Shown: positions 22,761 to 33,449 of the stretch, in pieces | Numbering within the stretch: position 1 is the first letter of the stretch | Layout of the letters: each line of letters opens with the position of its first letter | Assembly: GCA_009760855.2 (NCBI GenBank) | Contig: WPIO01000036.1 | Coordinates: forward strand, 2,005,001-2,065,000 | Origin: Cristatella mucedo | Lineage: Eukaryota > Bryozoa > Phylactolaemata > Cristatellidae | Reading direction: 5' to 3' | Length of the DNA stretch: 60,000 nt | Made by a program: the position numbers and the translations under genes | Notes under the pieces: model-generated | The model's input: the letters and a program-made list of their open reading frames with translations, nothing else | What the model was told of the DNA's origin: nothing | Databases searched by the model: none

Positions 22761-23960
22761 TGGAATTTTTTAACTAGCCTTGTAGCCATATCCATCACAA
22801 GCTGCAAACATTCAATGGATTTCTCGCGAGTCCAGACAAAATGGCATTGCAATAATCCACCCAAACAGAACCAGCGAGCTATTTAGACTTTTAACAAGCC
22901 ACAGTGGTAGACAGTCCGAAATCTTAGACAGAGATCGGGCGCGATGGCTGGCTTTTGAAGCAGTCATCTTAACGAAAGCTCCAAAATTATCAAAAGGCGC
23001 ACTTTCATTTCGAGCGCCCGGTGACAGTCACACCATAGCATCACCATAATTTGAAGAGCTGCACAGCTATGGTGTCCTATCAGGAGTTCGGTTTTATCGC
23101 CGCTGAGTTTAATAAAAATTGGCAGACGTCGAGAGCTGAATTTCTACCAGGCAAGCAGTCAGCAAGTCCGTTTATCAGTCCCAGCAGCAGAATCCGAGGG
23201 CTTAAACTATAAATATATCTTTGTATCGTCAGCATAAAAGATGGCCTATCTATTGGCCCCAATCTTTGTCTAGAGGCTCGGTACAAATAGAGATGAGAAA
23301 ATGATGTAGAGTTCCACACGGACCCGTGTGGAACTCTACATCAGACATGTCGGCTGAATGAGACTTGACGACCACATGACTTGGATTGAACACAGTTGAA
23401 ATAGTACGCTTTGAACCACGCCAGCTTTTTCAGCCATGCCAATTTGTGTTTGCAATCTTTCAGGTATTTCAGGTTCAGGTAATTGTGCTCATAATCGTTC
23501 AGGTAGGAAGAATATCAAGATCAACACTTTAGAACGCAATTGATAGATCAAGCACGGTCCGGGCCGTAACATTATCGTCGTCAGCGTAGTTTATAATGAC
23601 GTTGGTCTCACGGAGGACAGCAGTTTCAGTGGAGTTGTGTCGCTTGTGTCCCGACTGAAATTTGTCTGTCGATTCATTCTTTGCAACTTGTTCCAGAAGC
23701 GGCTTGGCGATAGCATTTTTGGGAATTGCTTAAAAAATAAGGGAAACTGGGCGATAGTTTGCTAGGAATACTGAATCCAATCCAGATTTTTTAAGTATGA
23801 GTCGAACAACGAGGTGTGGAATCAAGGTGCAGGTGGGGCAAATGCCCCCACCCGGCACCCCCCCCCGCCTGCTACACGAGGACTGTGACCTAGAGAGCCC
23901 TCTATTTCTACGAACCCTACCTCCCCTCACCATCAGCAACGACGAAATTATGTCTAATGA
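22761..23960 (-). mobile_element. LINE reverse transcriptase pseudogene (CR1/L2-like)
   Basis: In - strand order: KKSGLDSVFLANYRPVSLIF (the typical KKxxLDxxxxxNYRPxS start of the RT core), then a HNSTETAVLRETN-like STExA motif with TVLDLS, then a frameshifted YADDT-like region near 23235-23215. Several frameshifts and stops make it inactive. The palindrome at 23302-23343 sits inside it. Confidence 0.8.
23302..23343. repeat. Perfect palindrome, 20-bp arms, 2-base spacer
   Basis: tgatgtagagttccacacgg at 23302-23321 is followed after two bases by its exact reverse complement at 23324-23343. Confidence 0.95.
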
Positions 23961-24084
23961 ATTTACGACGAGCCGCTGAGTTTGTGCCGAATAAGCAGTA
24001 TGATTTTGGGCTTATTTCATTAAATTTCATTCATTATTTAATTGTTGCAGGTCTAGCCCCTCCAGCACAAAAATCTTGCTTGTC

Positions 24085-24508
24085 TTACCCAGTTGGATGA
24101 AAATCCTGGCTTCGCCACTGGGTCAAACGATTGCCGAATTGAAATAATTTGGCACCTCCGCGTAAAGACAGTTGGCGACAGAAGCTTTAGCTCTGCAGGT
24201 CCTAGACTGTGGAACTCGCTTCCACAATTCTTACGCAACGACATCTACTCTCCTACTGCCGACTATGGCACATCTTTTTCAGCGGTCCTGAACTGCTACT
24301 TCTATGCTGCTCACTACCTCGACTGCTCTCCTAACTCTGCTATGCTTCGCACTTTCTCTTTGTTGCGTGAGACGAAGTCTGTTGGGTACCGAATGCGCAC
24401 CGAAAGCCGCTTAGGCTGTGAGTGCGCTATACAAAACTCTCCTGCGTAACACCCAAATGGTCTTTATGACTTTGTGGAGTTACTGACGGAGATACATTAC
24501 ATTACAGA
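24085..24508 (+). mobile_element. LINE family B, best-preserved 3' end
   Basis: The open frame to 24449 contains VKTVGDRSFSSAGPRLWNSL then PQFLR, the C-terminal signature of CR1/Rex1-like RTs, followed by LSCECAI-like tail residues. The end is ttaggctgtgagtgcgctat, a short UTR and ttactgacggagatacatta with a catta repeat. It is 5'-truncated. Confidence 0.88.
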
Positions 24509-24998
24509 CCCGTAATGCAGAGAAGCATAAACGACTTGACGTATGGCTGAGACTAGTTTGTTCGCCTTCCAAGACCAGACAGAAAATGTTGCAGCTTGGT
24601 ACATTGACAAGAAACTGAATTAAAATTTTGAGATATAAGTATGTGTTGGCTGAGTAAGCATGGTTAACTAGACTAGGGCTTGAGTAAGCTACATGCATAT
24701 GGCTTGAAGATAAAATAAAAAGAAACAGAAAAAAATAATAGAATAATAGAAAAAGGAAAAAGCCAGCCAACAGCCAGCTTTTAAAAAAGGCGTTCAATTT
24801 TCTCGAAAAGGGTTACACAAAATGAAACTCAACGTAAGTGGTAGACTGTTCTGTCATTCGGCGCAAGCAAAGTCCCTGGATCTTGGAGGCTCTTTGATTA
24901 TTTTTATGGCAGCCTGTGTCTAGAATAACGTAAGCTCGCTGCCTGGGTACAATCTTCCCCGCGTCTACTGCATGTACAGCTATATCTTCCTTTCAACT
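24509..24998. other. Intergenic stretch, nothing recognised
   Basis: Includes an A-rich part near 24712-24765. No exon supported. Confidence 0.4.
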
Positions 24999-25126
24999 AG
25001 ATAAATTGTCTAACCATCTTCTGGACTAAAATCCTGACATGTTTTTTTGCAAATCACATTTTAGATAAATTGTCTAAACATCTTCTGGACTAAAATCCTG
25101 ACATGTTTTTTCAAATCACATTTCTA
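24999..25126. repeat. Tandem duplication, 64-bp unit
   Basis: Two copies starting agataaattgtctaa (24999 and 25063), with shared ctggactaaaatcctgacat and aaatcacatt. They differ by a few bases and a short T-run indel. Confidence 0.9.
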
Positions 25127-26196
25127 TATTTGCCCGCGTATGCAATACGTGCAATGGCAGACATCAGAAGAAACATTATCTGAGCCGCTTGGGAGCGGGC
25201 GATAGACACTTAGAGTCGGATGCATACTCTAACCCCATGCCAGGACATTGCTAGAATTCGTTTTAGTCTCCGACGTAGCACTAAGCGGCAGGGTCACAAA
25301 GTCCTTGGCCACTACCGGTGCAACTTTAATGGGCCGACCGACTAAATCCGACGAGGATTAAATGCTGTTCCTAGGTGCAGATCACGGTTAGGTTAGCAAT
25401 TGAGAAGCCCGTGAAATCTCCAATGCGGAGATACCGGCATGAAATCCGGTAGAAAGAGGTGGGGTGAAGCCTTCAATTCCAGGCTTTCGTCGCGGTAAAT
25501 GTGGATCGGGCGGTCGATGTCACTTCCTAACATCAGGCATGAGATATAAAGTATGCATAGCAATGAACGACTTTCCTAAAGCGCACCGGCCGATCTCCAG
25601 CCGAGCCAGCTATTTCCAGCACCAGAATCTTGCCATCTAACGTAGTGTCTCCGTGCGGACGCGAAGCCGGTGGTGGCAAGAGCCAGCCAAGGCAGAAACA
25701 TCTTAAGATGAGACCAGTCAGGGTTACGGCCATTTGGTAGTGACGATCGGTCGCAGAAGCTTCAGCTCCAATACCCAGAACTAAATCCAGGATACGAACT
25801 GATATTCAAACTCCGATCGTGGATAGCCGGTCGTTCACGGCAGCAACCCAACGAGAGAGGGGGAGCTCTCTTCCTATGTTTCGCCCCTCCCCCTCGCTTG
25901 CCCTCGCTGCGGGCGCTTGGCTCAGGGGCCGTTCGCTCAGGAAGCACGGCAAGATTTTGCAGCAATAACTCTTTAGGTCAAGGTCAATAGGGTGCAATTC
26001 CCGCGCAGCTCCAGAGCTCCAGGTCTCGGCACAGTCCAACTGGGCCATGAGAGAAGCCAAAGAACGACGCCGGCACACACACGCCGTAAACCGGCCGGCC
26101 CATGGCTTCCGGTGTGGGGTCAAGGCCGTTATCCTTGACAACGTCCGACTCGGCCAGTGGCCGGCTGCAGTTGCACGTTGACTGCCGACAGCCAAA
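25127..26196. other. Upstream region of DRC3, GC-rich towards the gene
   Basis: No exon is supported on either strand. GC and CpG content rise from about 25850 to the DRC3 start codon, as expected for a CpG-rich 5' region. No TATA box is obvious near the start. Confidence 0.4.
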
Positions 26197-26473
26197 ATGA
26201 GCAGGCTCTACGACACGGTAGAGCCGAGCGTTATAGACGATGAAATCCTGCAGAAGGCGGTTGAGGAGCAGGGACCAAAAGAGGAGGCGGGCCGAGTGGC
26301 GAAGCAGGAGGGGATCGATTTCGCCGATGTCAAGGCTCTTCGCCTGGATTTCAAAAACATCTTGAAGATCGACAACTTGTGGTGCTTTAAGAGCCTCCGG
26401 AAGCTTCAGCTCGACAACAACATAATCGAGAGGATCGAAGGACTCGACGTCCTGGCGAATCTGGTCTGGCTAG
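26197..26473 (+). CDS. DRC3: DRC3 exon 1 (residues 1-93)
   Basis: Starts at ATG after gccaaa and ends before GTAGGC in phase 1. It encodes the conserved N-terminus and the first leucine-rich repeats. Confidence 0.95.
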
Positions 26474-29400
26474 GTAGGCTCTGATTCGTTGCAGGCGGCA
26501 GCGCCATATACCGTCCTACGGTCAAGAACGAGTGACGCGCTCATTTCCGGCGCGCGCACCCCTTCAGCTAGCCCCAAACTCCGTGAATGACCTCTAAAAG
26601 GTCAATTATTACTATATTTATTAGTTTTATTGACTTATTAGGTCCGCCTAAGTGAATAACCAGCGTGATCCTGAAGTGTGCGGTCGCATGAACAGCTGAG
26701 ACGTGAGCGGTTGTGCTCGCATGCTTGTCCAACCGTACTTGCGTCAGCTCCTTTCTACCTCCTTCTCTTAATTTTATTTTTTTTCGTAGCTATTTAAGAT
26801 TCTCTAACTGGGTTTCTATTCTCTTCCATATCGTCATCCCTTCACTTAGAGCCTACCTCCACTCTATTCTCCGATCATATCTATTCCCATCTTCCCTCTC
26901 TGCATGTCTCTTCTTTCTGTATAGGCGTCTCTCTCACTTTCGCTTTCTCTCATTCAATTTCTCTCGTTCGCTCTTTCTGCTTCCGCCGTGCAGATAATCA
27001 ACTGGTAGCAAGTCGGTCGGCTTCTTTGCACCGCCTATCTTTAAGTGCATAAAGCAGCAGAATAATCGCAGAGAGAGGAGCGTATTCGGGAATGACTAGA
27101 GTTTAATAACAGTATTAAACGCTCTAGCGTGAAACAGTGAGCTTTTGATGTAATTCATCTAAAGCATCGTCAAGTCCGCGTCGACGTGTGCACGTATTGG
27201 ACTGTCTGCATCTCTAGCGTGCCGAATTCGGCATATTGCTTTGTAGACCTGTCCTTCAACAACATCGAGATGATAGAAGGAATCAGCAGATTAACCAAAC
27301 TTGAAGATCTTACTCTATATAATAATAGAATACAGCGGATAGAAAATATGGACACGCTGACAATGCTGCACGTCTTTTCAATAGGCAATAACGACCTACA
27401 GGACCTTGATAATGTACGATCAGCTAACTCAGACAAGTAGCGCTACCATTTTCTGCTCCATTTTCGTCGATTTATTCAAATTATCTATTCTAAAACTTTC
27501 AGGCAATTTTGTTTTATCTTGCTTCTTAGCTTTCGTTTTCCTTTCAGTTGCATTACCTGCGACAGTTCAAAAGCTTGAGGACCCTGAACCTGATGGGCAA
27601 CCCGTTTTGCCAGAATCCGGACTATAAGCCTTATGTGATTGCTCATCTACCCAGCCTGGAGTACTTGGACTACCGACTTATAGACGAAAAGACGGTAAGT
27701 CTATAGGATTGCGTGTAATACAGTACGGAAAAATTCCTATCTGCTGCCATTTTTATTGAAAGTTAGCGACGATAGGGCTCAATGTAATAGTAGTTTGTCG
27801 TCTTTGTTGTGAGCCCCTTTCGGCATTTAATGTACGCCATAATTGGTACCAGGACAGTTAAGTTGGTCAGCTATTAAGTATGCTATTTTTTGTGCGTCAG
27901 TCACTCGGATAATTTCTTTGTGAGCTACCGGAAGTTCTATTGAGGAAGCTCAACGGTGCATCATTAAATAGGAAGTCACCTGCTGTTTCTTACTATATGC
28001 TTCCAGCTTAATATAGGATAAGCTTTCAACCGGCTTACGACGTCCCTGGCTTTCCGAGCTGGTTTGGCCCAGTGGTTAAGGTGCTCCCCCAATACGGGTC
28101 TGGCCGAGGTCGTGGGCTCGACTCCGTGGCATATGTGAAGCGCCTGAATAGAAATTAAGTTCTCTCGGGTGCCATACAAATGAATTATAGTATTTACTCT
28201 GTCATCCTCGTGCGTGAACCAACTATCCTGGTATTTAAATCCACTATTATGCAGATAATTTCTCTTTGAATAACTCCACGCGTCATTATTTTTTTATCAT
28301 GATTTGCTTCAATCGATCTTACCTTCTTTACGATCGTCCGTTTTCGTTTTCGGTAGCATAAGAAATCGTTGACGGCCGTAGATTCAGTAGATATCAGCAC
28401 ACCACGCTATGCATCGCCCTTAAAGCTGCGTCAATCAGCTTTATCTGCCCGCAAATAAAAAGCTGTGGCTAAATCTCGAAGATCGAGGACTAGCTTTGAA
28501 TTGCAAGTTCAATGTTGAATTAAAAAACGGTTGGCCCAGGAGCAGTCAATATGAACGAGTGGAACCCAACCAACGCCTTGCGCCTGCCACCACCTAACGC
28601 CATCATCTCAGAGTTTTTTAACTTCATATTTTAAGCAGAGTCCTGCACGTGGTGTCAAGTCTTTATTCTTTCAATTTAATTGAAATATTTTTATTACCAA
28701 CTTGTTTTTTGTGCGTTAAAAACACCGAAAAACCGGCAGCTACTAAATTCTGATACAGACACTCATGAAAACTGACAAGATTAATCACAAAAAACATGTG
28801 GGTTACGGTATTAGCTTTTTTTAGAAGATGCTACTGCGGGTTTTGGCCTTTTCTTGAGCGTTTTCGTTTGGCTTTCATGTTCAAGAGTCTCCCCTCGTCG
28901 ACGCTTCTCCAGAGGTGACGCTCTTCTTAAATCGCTCATTTATTTGTCTCCGCTGGCAACCGTGAGCGCAGTCCCCTCGCTATCCTGCCGTCAATCGCGA
29001 ACCTATTCCCCGACCCTGTGCCCCACCCCTCGCAATCAATCACGCAGAGATCGGCCGCGGAGAAGCAGTACGACACGAGCATCGAAGAGCTGCTGCACAA
29101 GGAGGGCCAGCTGCAGAAGAGAGCAGACGAGGAGGCGGCGAGGCAGCTCGAGCTGCAGCTGCACACGGTAAGCGCTCGCCCGCCCGCACGCCCGCCTTAA
29201 GATGGCGCCTAAGATGGCGTCAACGACGATGCCGAGCGGCAAGGCGGTTGCCTCGAAGTCGCCGCCGCCGCCGCCACACCCCCACTCTGGCAGCCGCCGC
29301 CGTATCCCTTCGTAAAAGCGCGACGGCGACCGAATCGGGCGCGCGCGAGCGAAGCCCGCCTGCCCGCGAGCCGCCGGACATGACGTCGCCTACGAGCCTT

Positions 29401-30345
29401 CGCCAGCGGCTCGCCCGCTCACTCGCTCGCCCTGCAGGCTGCCGTCGTCGAGCGGATGAACGGACCGGACCTGTTCAATTCGATGTACGCCGAGGACTGG
29501 GAGGGCCAGAAGCTCAACACGATGCCGGGCGTCGCCGACCTGCTGGAGGCCTTCAAGAAGAAGTTCGTCGAGGTGTGCACGCAGATCTTCGAGCACGGCC
29601 TCGGCGAGCACGAGAAGCGGCGCCGCGAGGTGAGCGAATTCTGGGAGTGCGTCAACGAGGCCAAGGTCGAGAACAAGGCGGCCGCGACGAAGCTCATCGA
29701 CGACTTCCTCGAGTACAAGAAAAAGGTGCGGCCCGCGTGCGACGCGCCCGCAGAGACGGCGTTCGCTCGCTTTCCGGTTTCGCGGCAAGGCTTCGCGAAT
29801 GCACGGCGCCTGTCGGTGACGTCAGCGGGGGTGGCTGCGATCGTTTGGGGCCGACGCGTGCGAAGCTGCGCCGCCACGCGCCGCAGCGTTTGGTGCGGGC
29901 GTCGCATTCTGAGCGGTGACGGACGCTGGCGAGGGGCTCACTCTTCACGACCCAGGTCGCGGGTTCGCGTCCTGCATCCAGGCGATCCCTTACGGCCCGT
30001 TGCAAGTGGGCGGCGATAGCCGCTAAGGCTCTTCGGTCGCCATACAGATGAGGCCGTCAAATTAGCCTCGACCTCGTTTTCCCGGCGAGCGACGACGGAC
30101 GATAGAGTCTTTGGCCGCGGTCGCAGTCAAGCAGCCGGCGGCCGGTCGCGAACCTGATTGGCTGAGACCACTGCCCGGCCAAGGCCGACCGTTCGACCTT
30201 GGCCGGTCTACGCTGACAACTACGAAGGTCTCTGCGATAGACTCGGTGCCATTGAATGCCGGCCATCGCCGCCGCCGCCGCGGTGGGCTCTAGCTGGCTT
30301 GCTGGCCAGCCAGCAGAGCGCGCTCGGGGTTTTCGGTTGGTGGCC

Positions 30346-30423
<78 letters not shown>

Positions 30424-33400
30424 GAGGGAAAATGGCTGCCCGAAGTGGCTAGCCGATTCTTCCCTCGCTCTGGGCTCGGCGAGGCCGACGGGTGGAACGG
30501 GCACTCTATTAATTGCTTGCGAAGATTGCAGCCTACTCATTTTCATATTTCCTGCGAATTCGATCTGTCACCGCGGAACGAACAGCGCCCCTGAAGGGAT
30601 TCTTCGGGGCTCATTTTAGCGATCTAGAAATTTGTGTTTACTATGTGCCTGATTTCGACAATGAGTTTCAGTTAACGAAATTTTTTTTTAAATTAAAAAT
30701 TGTGTACTAAATAATAAAATATATTTACTCGTTGTGCCAAGAGAGCCAGATTTTTTTTGCAGACCCGTTGGATGTGGTGCAAAGAAAGTACGCCGAGTAA
30801 GACGTTAAGTGTCAAGCACGTATAGTAAGATGGAGAGTCATATTTTTTATAATCTAGAAGTGCAAGTTCAGAGGGTTGTCCTTTAAGTTAAATAATTTAA
30901 TCGGATACAAAATTCACAGAGCCTATAGATTCTCTTTCATGAAGCCACGCACTAGCCTCACTCGGTCGCCCTGTCATTTAGTTTTAAAAGGTTGCGTACT
31001 CAACCGAACCGCATGAAATTTGTGTTTCACACTTGAGACACTAGCGGCTGCAAAATTTCATCGAAATTCGGCCGCAAAATGTTTTGAAATTAATTTCGAA
31101 GGTCCGCTAGCTAGCATTGCATCCGTAACTCGCGGACTACTGACCGGCGCACTGACACCCGCTAAAGCGTGGGCTACCGCATTTCCGCAAAGCATAGATG
31201 CCGTCCTATTCATAAGACCTGGGTGGCATATTGTACGTCAGGCTTCAGTCGCTAAATTTGTCAAGGTTCCTCTGCCAAAAATTGCTCCCGCCGCAGATAG
31301 GTTACGCTCGTCGCTCGACGGCGAACGACCGAGCGCGGGCAAACGTCGATTTTGGTGCTTGCTGGGACGGTCGGAAATGAGTCTAGCGAGAGCTCGCTGC
31401 AACAGCGCTCGCTTTTACGACGCTTTGAAATACCGAAGCGTCCGACATTTCGTGCCGACGTTGCCGTAGCGATTCCGCGCGCGCTCGCATCGGCCGACGC
31501 GCTCGCTCGGAGGGCGAGTCTCAGCTCGTAGCAGCGGTCGTGAGCGAACTTCCGCGCGCTCCCTGCCATTCGAAGGCGCGCCTCCGGGCGGCGCACAGTC
31601 GGCGCTTGGGGCGCTGGTCGAGCCGCCCGCCCGCCCGCTCGCTCGCTCGCCTTCGCTGCCGGCTCACGCTCGCCTCCTCTCGTCGCGTAGCTGTTCGTGG
31701 AGCTGCAGGCCGATCACAACGCGGCCGCCGTGGAGAGCAAGGTGGCCGACTACAGCGTTCAGGTGTCGGAGCTCTGGGACAGGCTCATGGGACTGGAGCT
31801 GCAGCTGGTCGACCAGCTCGAGGTGAGCGGCGGCTTTCTCTTTTCTCTCTCTTTCTCTTTCTCTTTTTTCCCTTTCTCTTTTCTCTTTCGGCCCTCCTTG
31901 GCCGCCGGGCCCACTTTTGAGCGACGTTTTCCAGCTTCCGACTAGCGCTCGGTTCGCCCGCAGCCAGTCGACTGGCTTGCTCGATCGTCGCTTAATTCGA
32001 GAACGTTCGCTGCCACCTGCGAGCGTGGGGCCGCCATTCGGTCGCCATTCAGTCGTCAGCCCGCTGGGCAGGCAAGCCCCGCGCGAATTCTTACAGTGGC
32101 CACTGCGATATTGCCGCGTCCGGCTAGCTCAGTGGCCGCCGCTGAAAGCGTGGCAGCTGACACGTCAGGTTCTCTTGGTTTCAGGAAGCCGTGAAAGAGT
32201 TTGAACGTAACCTCAACGACCTGGTCGGCACGTTCGTCGAGCACATCCAGGGCCTTTTCAGCCAGTGCCGAGACCTAGAAACCCAGCATCATGAGCGCAT
32301 GCTCGAGATTTCCGCGATCACCCTCGAGAAAGCGATAAAGAATGAGCTGGATGACGACGTGTCTGAAGACCTTAGAATGGTAAGTGTTCCGTTCACTGAA
32401 TGACCAATGGGTCCACCGATACAGTATCTACTGATTGCGGCGTAAATGTGTCAATGAAGTAGCGACGTTGCAGAGGTCCGTCTGACCCAAATGAGCAAAT
32501 TTCAAGTTTGTACCATAAGTTAAGCACTGTCGAGGTCTTGCTAGAAAAATGGTTGCGTCCTTGCGCGATACAACCCGGTCGAGTGTTGCATTTGCCGAGC
32601 TGGTTTGATCCAGCGGTTAAGGTGCTCGCCCCGACCAGGGTCTGGCTAAGGTCGTGGGCTCGAGCCCCGAGGCATATGTGAAGCGCCTGAACAGAGATTA
32701 AGTTCCCTTAGGGTGCTATACAAGTTAATTATGTTTTTAATTATATATCTGCATTCTCCTGACATCTGGACGTGGGCTTAAACGTCCTATGCATTATAAC
32801 TTGCCTTGCTTTGCGTCGAGATATTTGTACGAACGGAAATCTAACTAGGTTGACAACGTTATGCAGAAGTTTCTCTTTGGATCAATATTATTCACTGAAA
32901 GAACTTGGTGCTAACAATTACTCCGTAGTAGTCAGAGGCTTGGCTGCGTCTCTGTCTTCGCAGCATCAACACATTATGCCCCTTGGCCTCGCTTTTCCAG
33001 TGGCAAACTTTCTGTCCGATTGAAGTCGCATGATTGGCGAGCTGGCAGACAGAGCAGGCTCCTCTTTTGAGCACTGTGAAGTGCTGCAGCTCTTGCGCAG
33101 TTTCCGAAGACAGGTAGGCTAGACGATCCAGTCACAAACCTGGCGACATTGAGGAGACGACTTCCGCTGCAACCACTGGCATGTCTCGTGTCGTTCTTTT
33201 CAGCTCATGGTGGACAAAGACACGGTGAACAACGCAGTCACGTCGTCTCACGACATTCACCTCCTGAAAGTAGACAACCGCGAGGACGAGATAATCACGC
33301 ACATTAACCAGTGGCTGAAGAGCATAATCGAGAGCATCCACGAGGAGGAGGAGATCAAGCGAAATCGGCAGCGCGTAGCCGAGGTCACCAACCTCATCGA

Positions 33401-33449
33401 CCATCTGAGGGACGAGGTGGACAGCCTCGACCTGGGCGGCAACTATTGA
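26197..33449 (+). CDS. DRC3: Dynein regulatory complex subunit 3, complete 8-exon gene
   Basis: DRC3 (LRRC48) is a subunit of the nexin-dynein regulatory complex, which links neighbouring doublet microtubules in motile cilia and helps control dynein. Coding exons are 26197-26473, 27247-27413, 27548-27694, 29048-29167, 29438-29725, 31691-31822, 32185-32379 and 33204-33449. Together they give 1572 nt and 523 aa, equal to the human length as I recall it. Residues 40-195 are leucine-rich repeats (LRKLQLDNNIIERIEGLD, VWLDLSFNNIEMIEGI across the first junction), ending with the cap-like PSLEYLDYRLID. Residues 198-523 are mostly charged coiled coil with DRC3-specific segments LFNSMYAEDWEG, SHDIHLLKVDNREDE and EITHINQW-like. 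Intron 1 is phase 1 and all others phase 0. The start codon was chosen because the frame matches the conserved N-terminus MSRLYDTVEPSVIDDEILQK. Introns carry an S2 (intron 5), S1 copies (introns 3, 7) and a long GGC repeat. No canonical AATAAA was seen near the stop. Confidence 0.95.
27247..27413 (+). CDS. DRC3: DRC3 exon 2 (residues 93-148)
   Basis: The acceptor tttgtag completes an Asp codon, giving LVWLDLSFNN. It continues the repeats through LTLYNNRIQRIENMD and ends at LQDLDN before a non-consensus but GT-type donor, GTACGA. Confidence 0.9.
27548..27694 (+). CDS. DRC3: DRC3 exon 3 (residues 149-197)
   Basis: Acceptor ctttcag, donor GTAAGT, phase 0 both ends, 49 codons. It encodes LHYLRQFKSLRTLNLMGNP and the cap-like end of the LRR domain. 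The preceding intron is only 134 bp. Confidence 0.95.
28058..28192 (+). mobile_element. SINE family S1, intronic copy (DRC3 intron 3)
   Basis: ccgagctggtttggcccagt, ggttaaggtgctcccccaat, gtcgtgggctcgactccgtg and gcgcctgaatagaaattaag with the end ggtgccatacaaatgaatta. This is one of the best S1 copies. Confidence 0.92.
29048..29167 (+). CDS. DRC3: DRC3 exon 4 (residues 198-237)
   Basis: Acceptor aatcacgcag, donor GTAAGC, phase 0, 40 codons. It encodes the start of the coiled coil (SAAEKQYDTSIEELLHKEGQ), rich in Glu, Gln and Arg. Confidence 0.93.
29438..29725 (+). CDS. DRC3: DRC3 exon 5 (residues 238-333)
   Basis: Acceptor cgccctgcag, donor GTGCGG, 96 codons. It contains the family-specific LFNSMYAEDWEGQKLNTMPG and a long helical stretch ending EYKKK. 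Confidence 0.95.
29925..30065 (+). mobile_element. SINE family S2, intronic copy (DRC3 intron 5)
   Basis: ctcactcttcacgacccagg, gtcgcgggttcgcgtcctgc, aggcgatcccttacggccc, ggcggcgatagccgctaagg and the tail atgaggccgtcaaattagcc. It has a more GC-rich sequence than other S2 copies. Confidence 0.88.
30346..30421. repeat. (GGC)n trinucleotide repeat, about 25 units
   Basis: Pure ggc units in DRC3 intron 5, starting gtggcggcgg and ending cggcggtgg. The poly-Ala and poly-Arg open frames over it are artefacts. Confidence 0.97.
31691..31822 (+). CDS. DRC3: DRC3 exon 6 (residues 334-377)
   Basis: Acceptor ctctcgtcgcgtag, donor GTGAGC, phase 0, 44 codons. It encodes LFVELQADHNAAAVESKVAD and the conserved heptad segment LMGLELQLVDQLE. 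Confidence 0.9.
32185..32379 (+). CDS. DRC3: DRC3 exon 7 (residues 378-442)
   Basis: Acceptor ttggtttcag, donor GTAAGT, 65 codons. EAVKEFERNLNDLVGTFVEH and the QCRDLETQHHERMLEIS segment match the family's late coiled coil. Confidence 0.95.
32555..32740 (+). mobile_element. SINE family S1 with extended 5' end (DRC3 intron 7)
   Basis: Full S1 (gagctggtttgatccagcgg, cgtgggctcgagccccgagg, gcgcctgaacagagattaag) preceded by tccttgcgcgatacaacccg, the same 5' flank as the copy at 4622. Confidence 0.9.
33204..33449 (+). CDS. DRC3: DRC3 exon 8, terminal (residues 443-523)
   Basis: The acceptor ttcttttcag opens LMVDKDTVNNAVTSSHDIHL, then the NREDE and RVAEVTNLIDHL segments. It ends DSLDLGGNY and TGA, followed by a C-rich stretch. 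Confidence 0.95.
   Translation, partial: LMVDKDTVNNAVTSSHDIHLLKVDNREDEIITHINQWLKSIIESIHEEEEIKRNRQRVAEVTNLIDHLRDEVDSLDLGGNY

Noticed and set aside
29248-29919. 223-codon frame overlapping DRC3 exon 5
   Set aside because: Out of frame with the conserved DRC3 reading; Arg-rich shadow of a GC-rich exon.
30158-30619. Poly-Arg and poly-Ala frames in DRC3 intron 5
   Set aside because: Caused by the (GGC)n repeat between well-defined exons 5 and 6.
31020-31469. 149-codon frame in DRC3 intron 5
   Set aside because: GC-rich chance frame: it lies inside an intron whose flanking exons join in phase, and has no recognisable domain.
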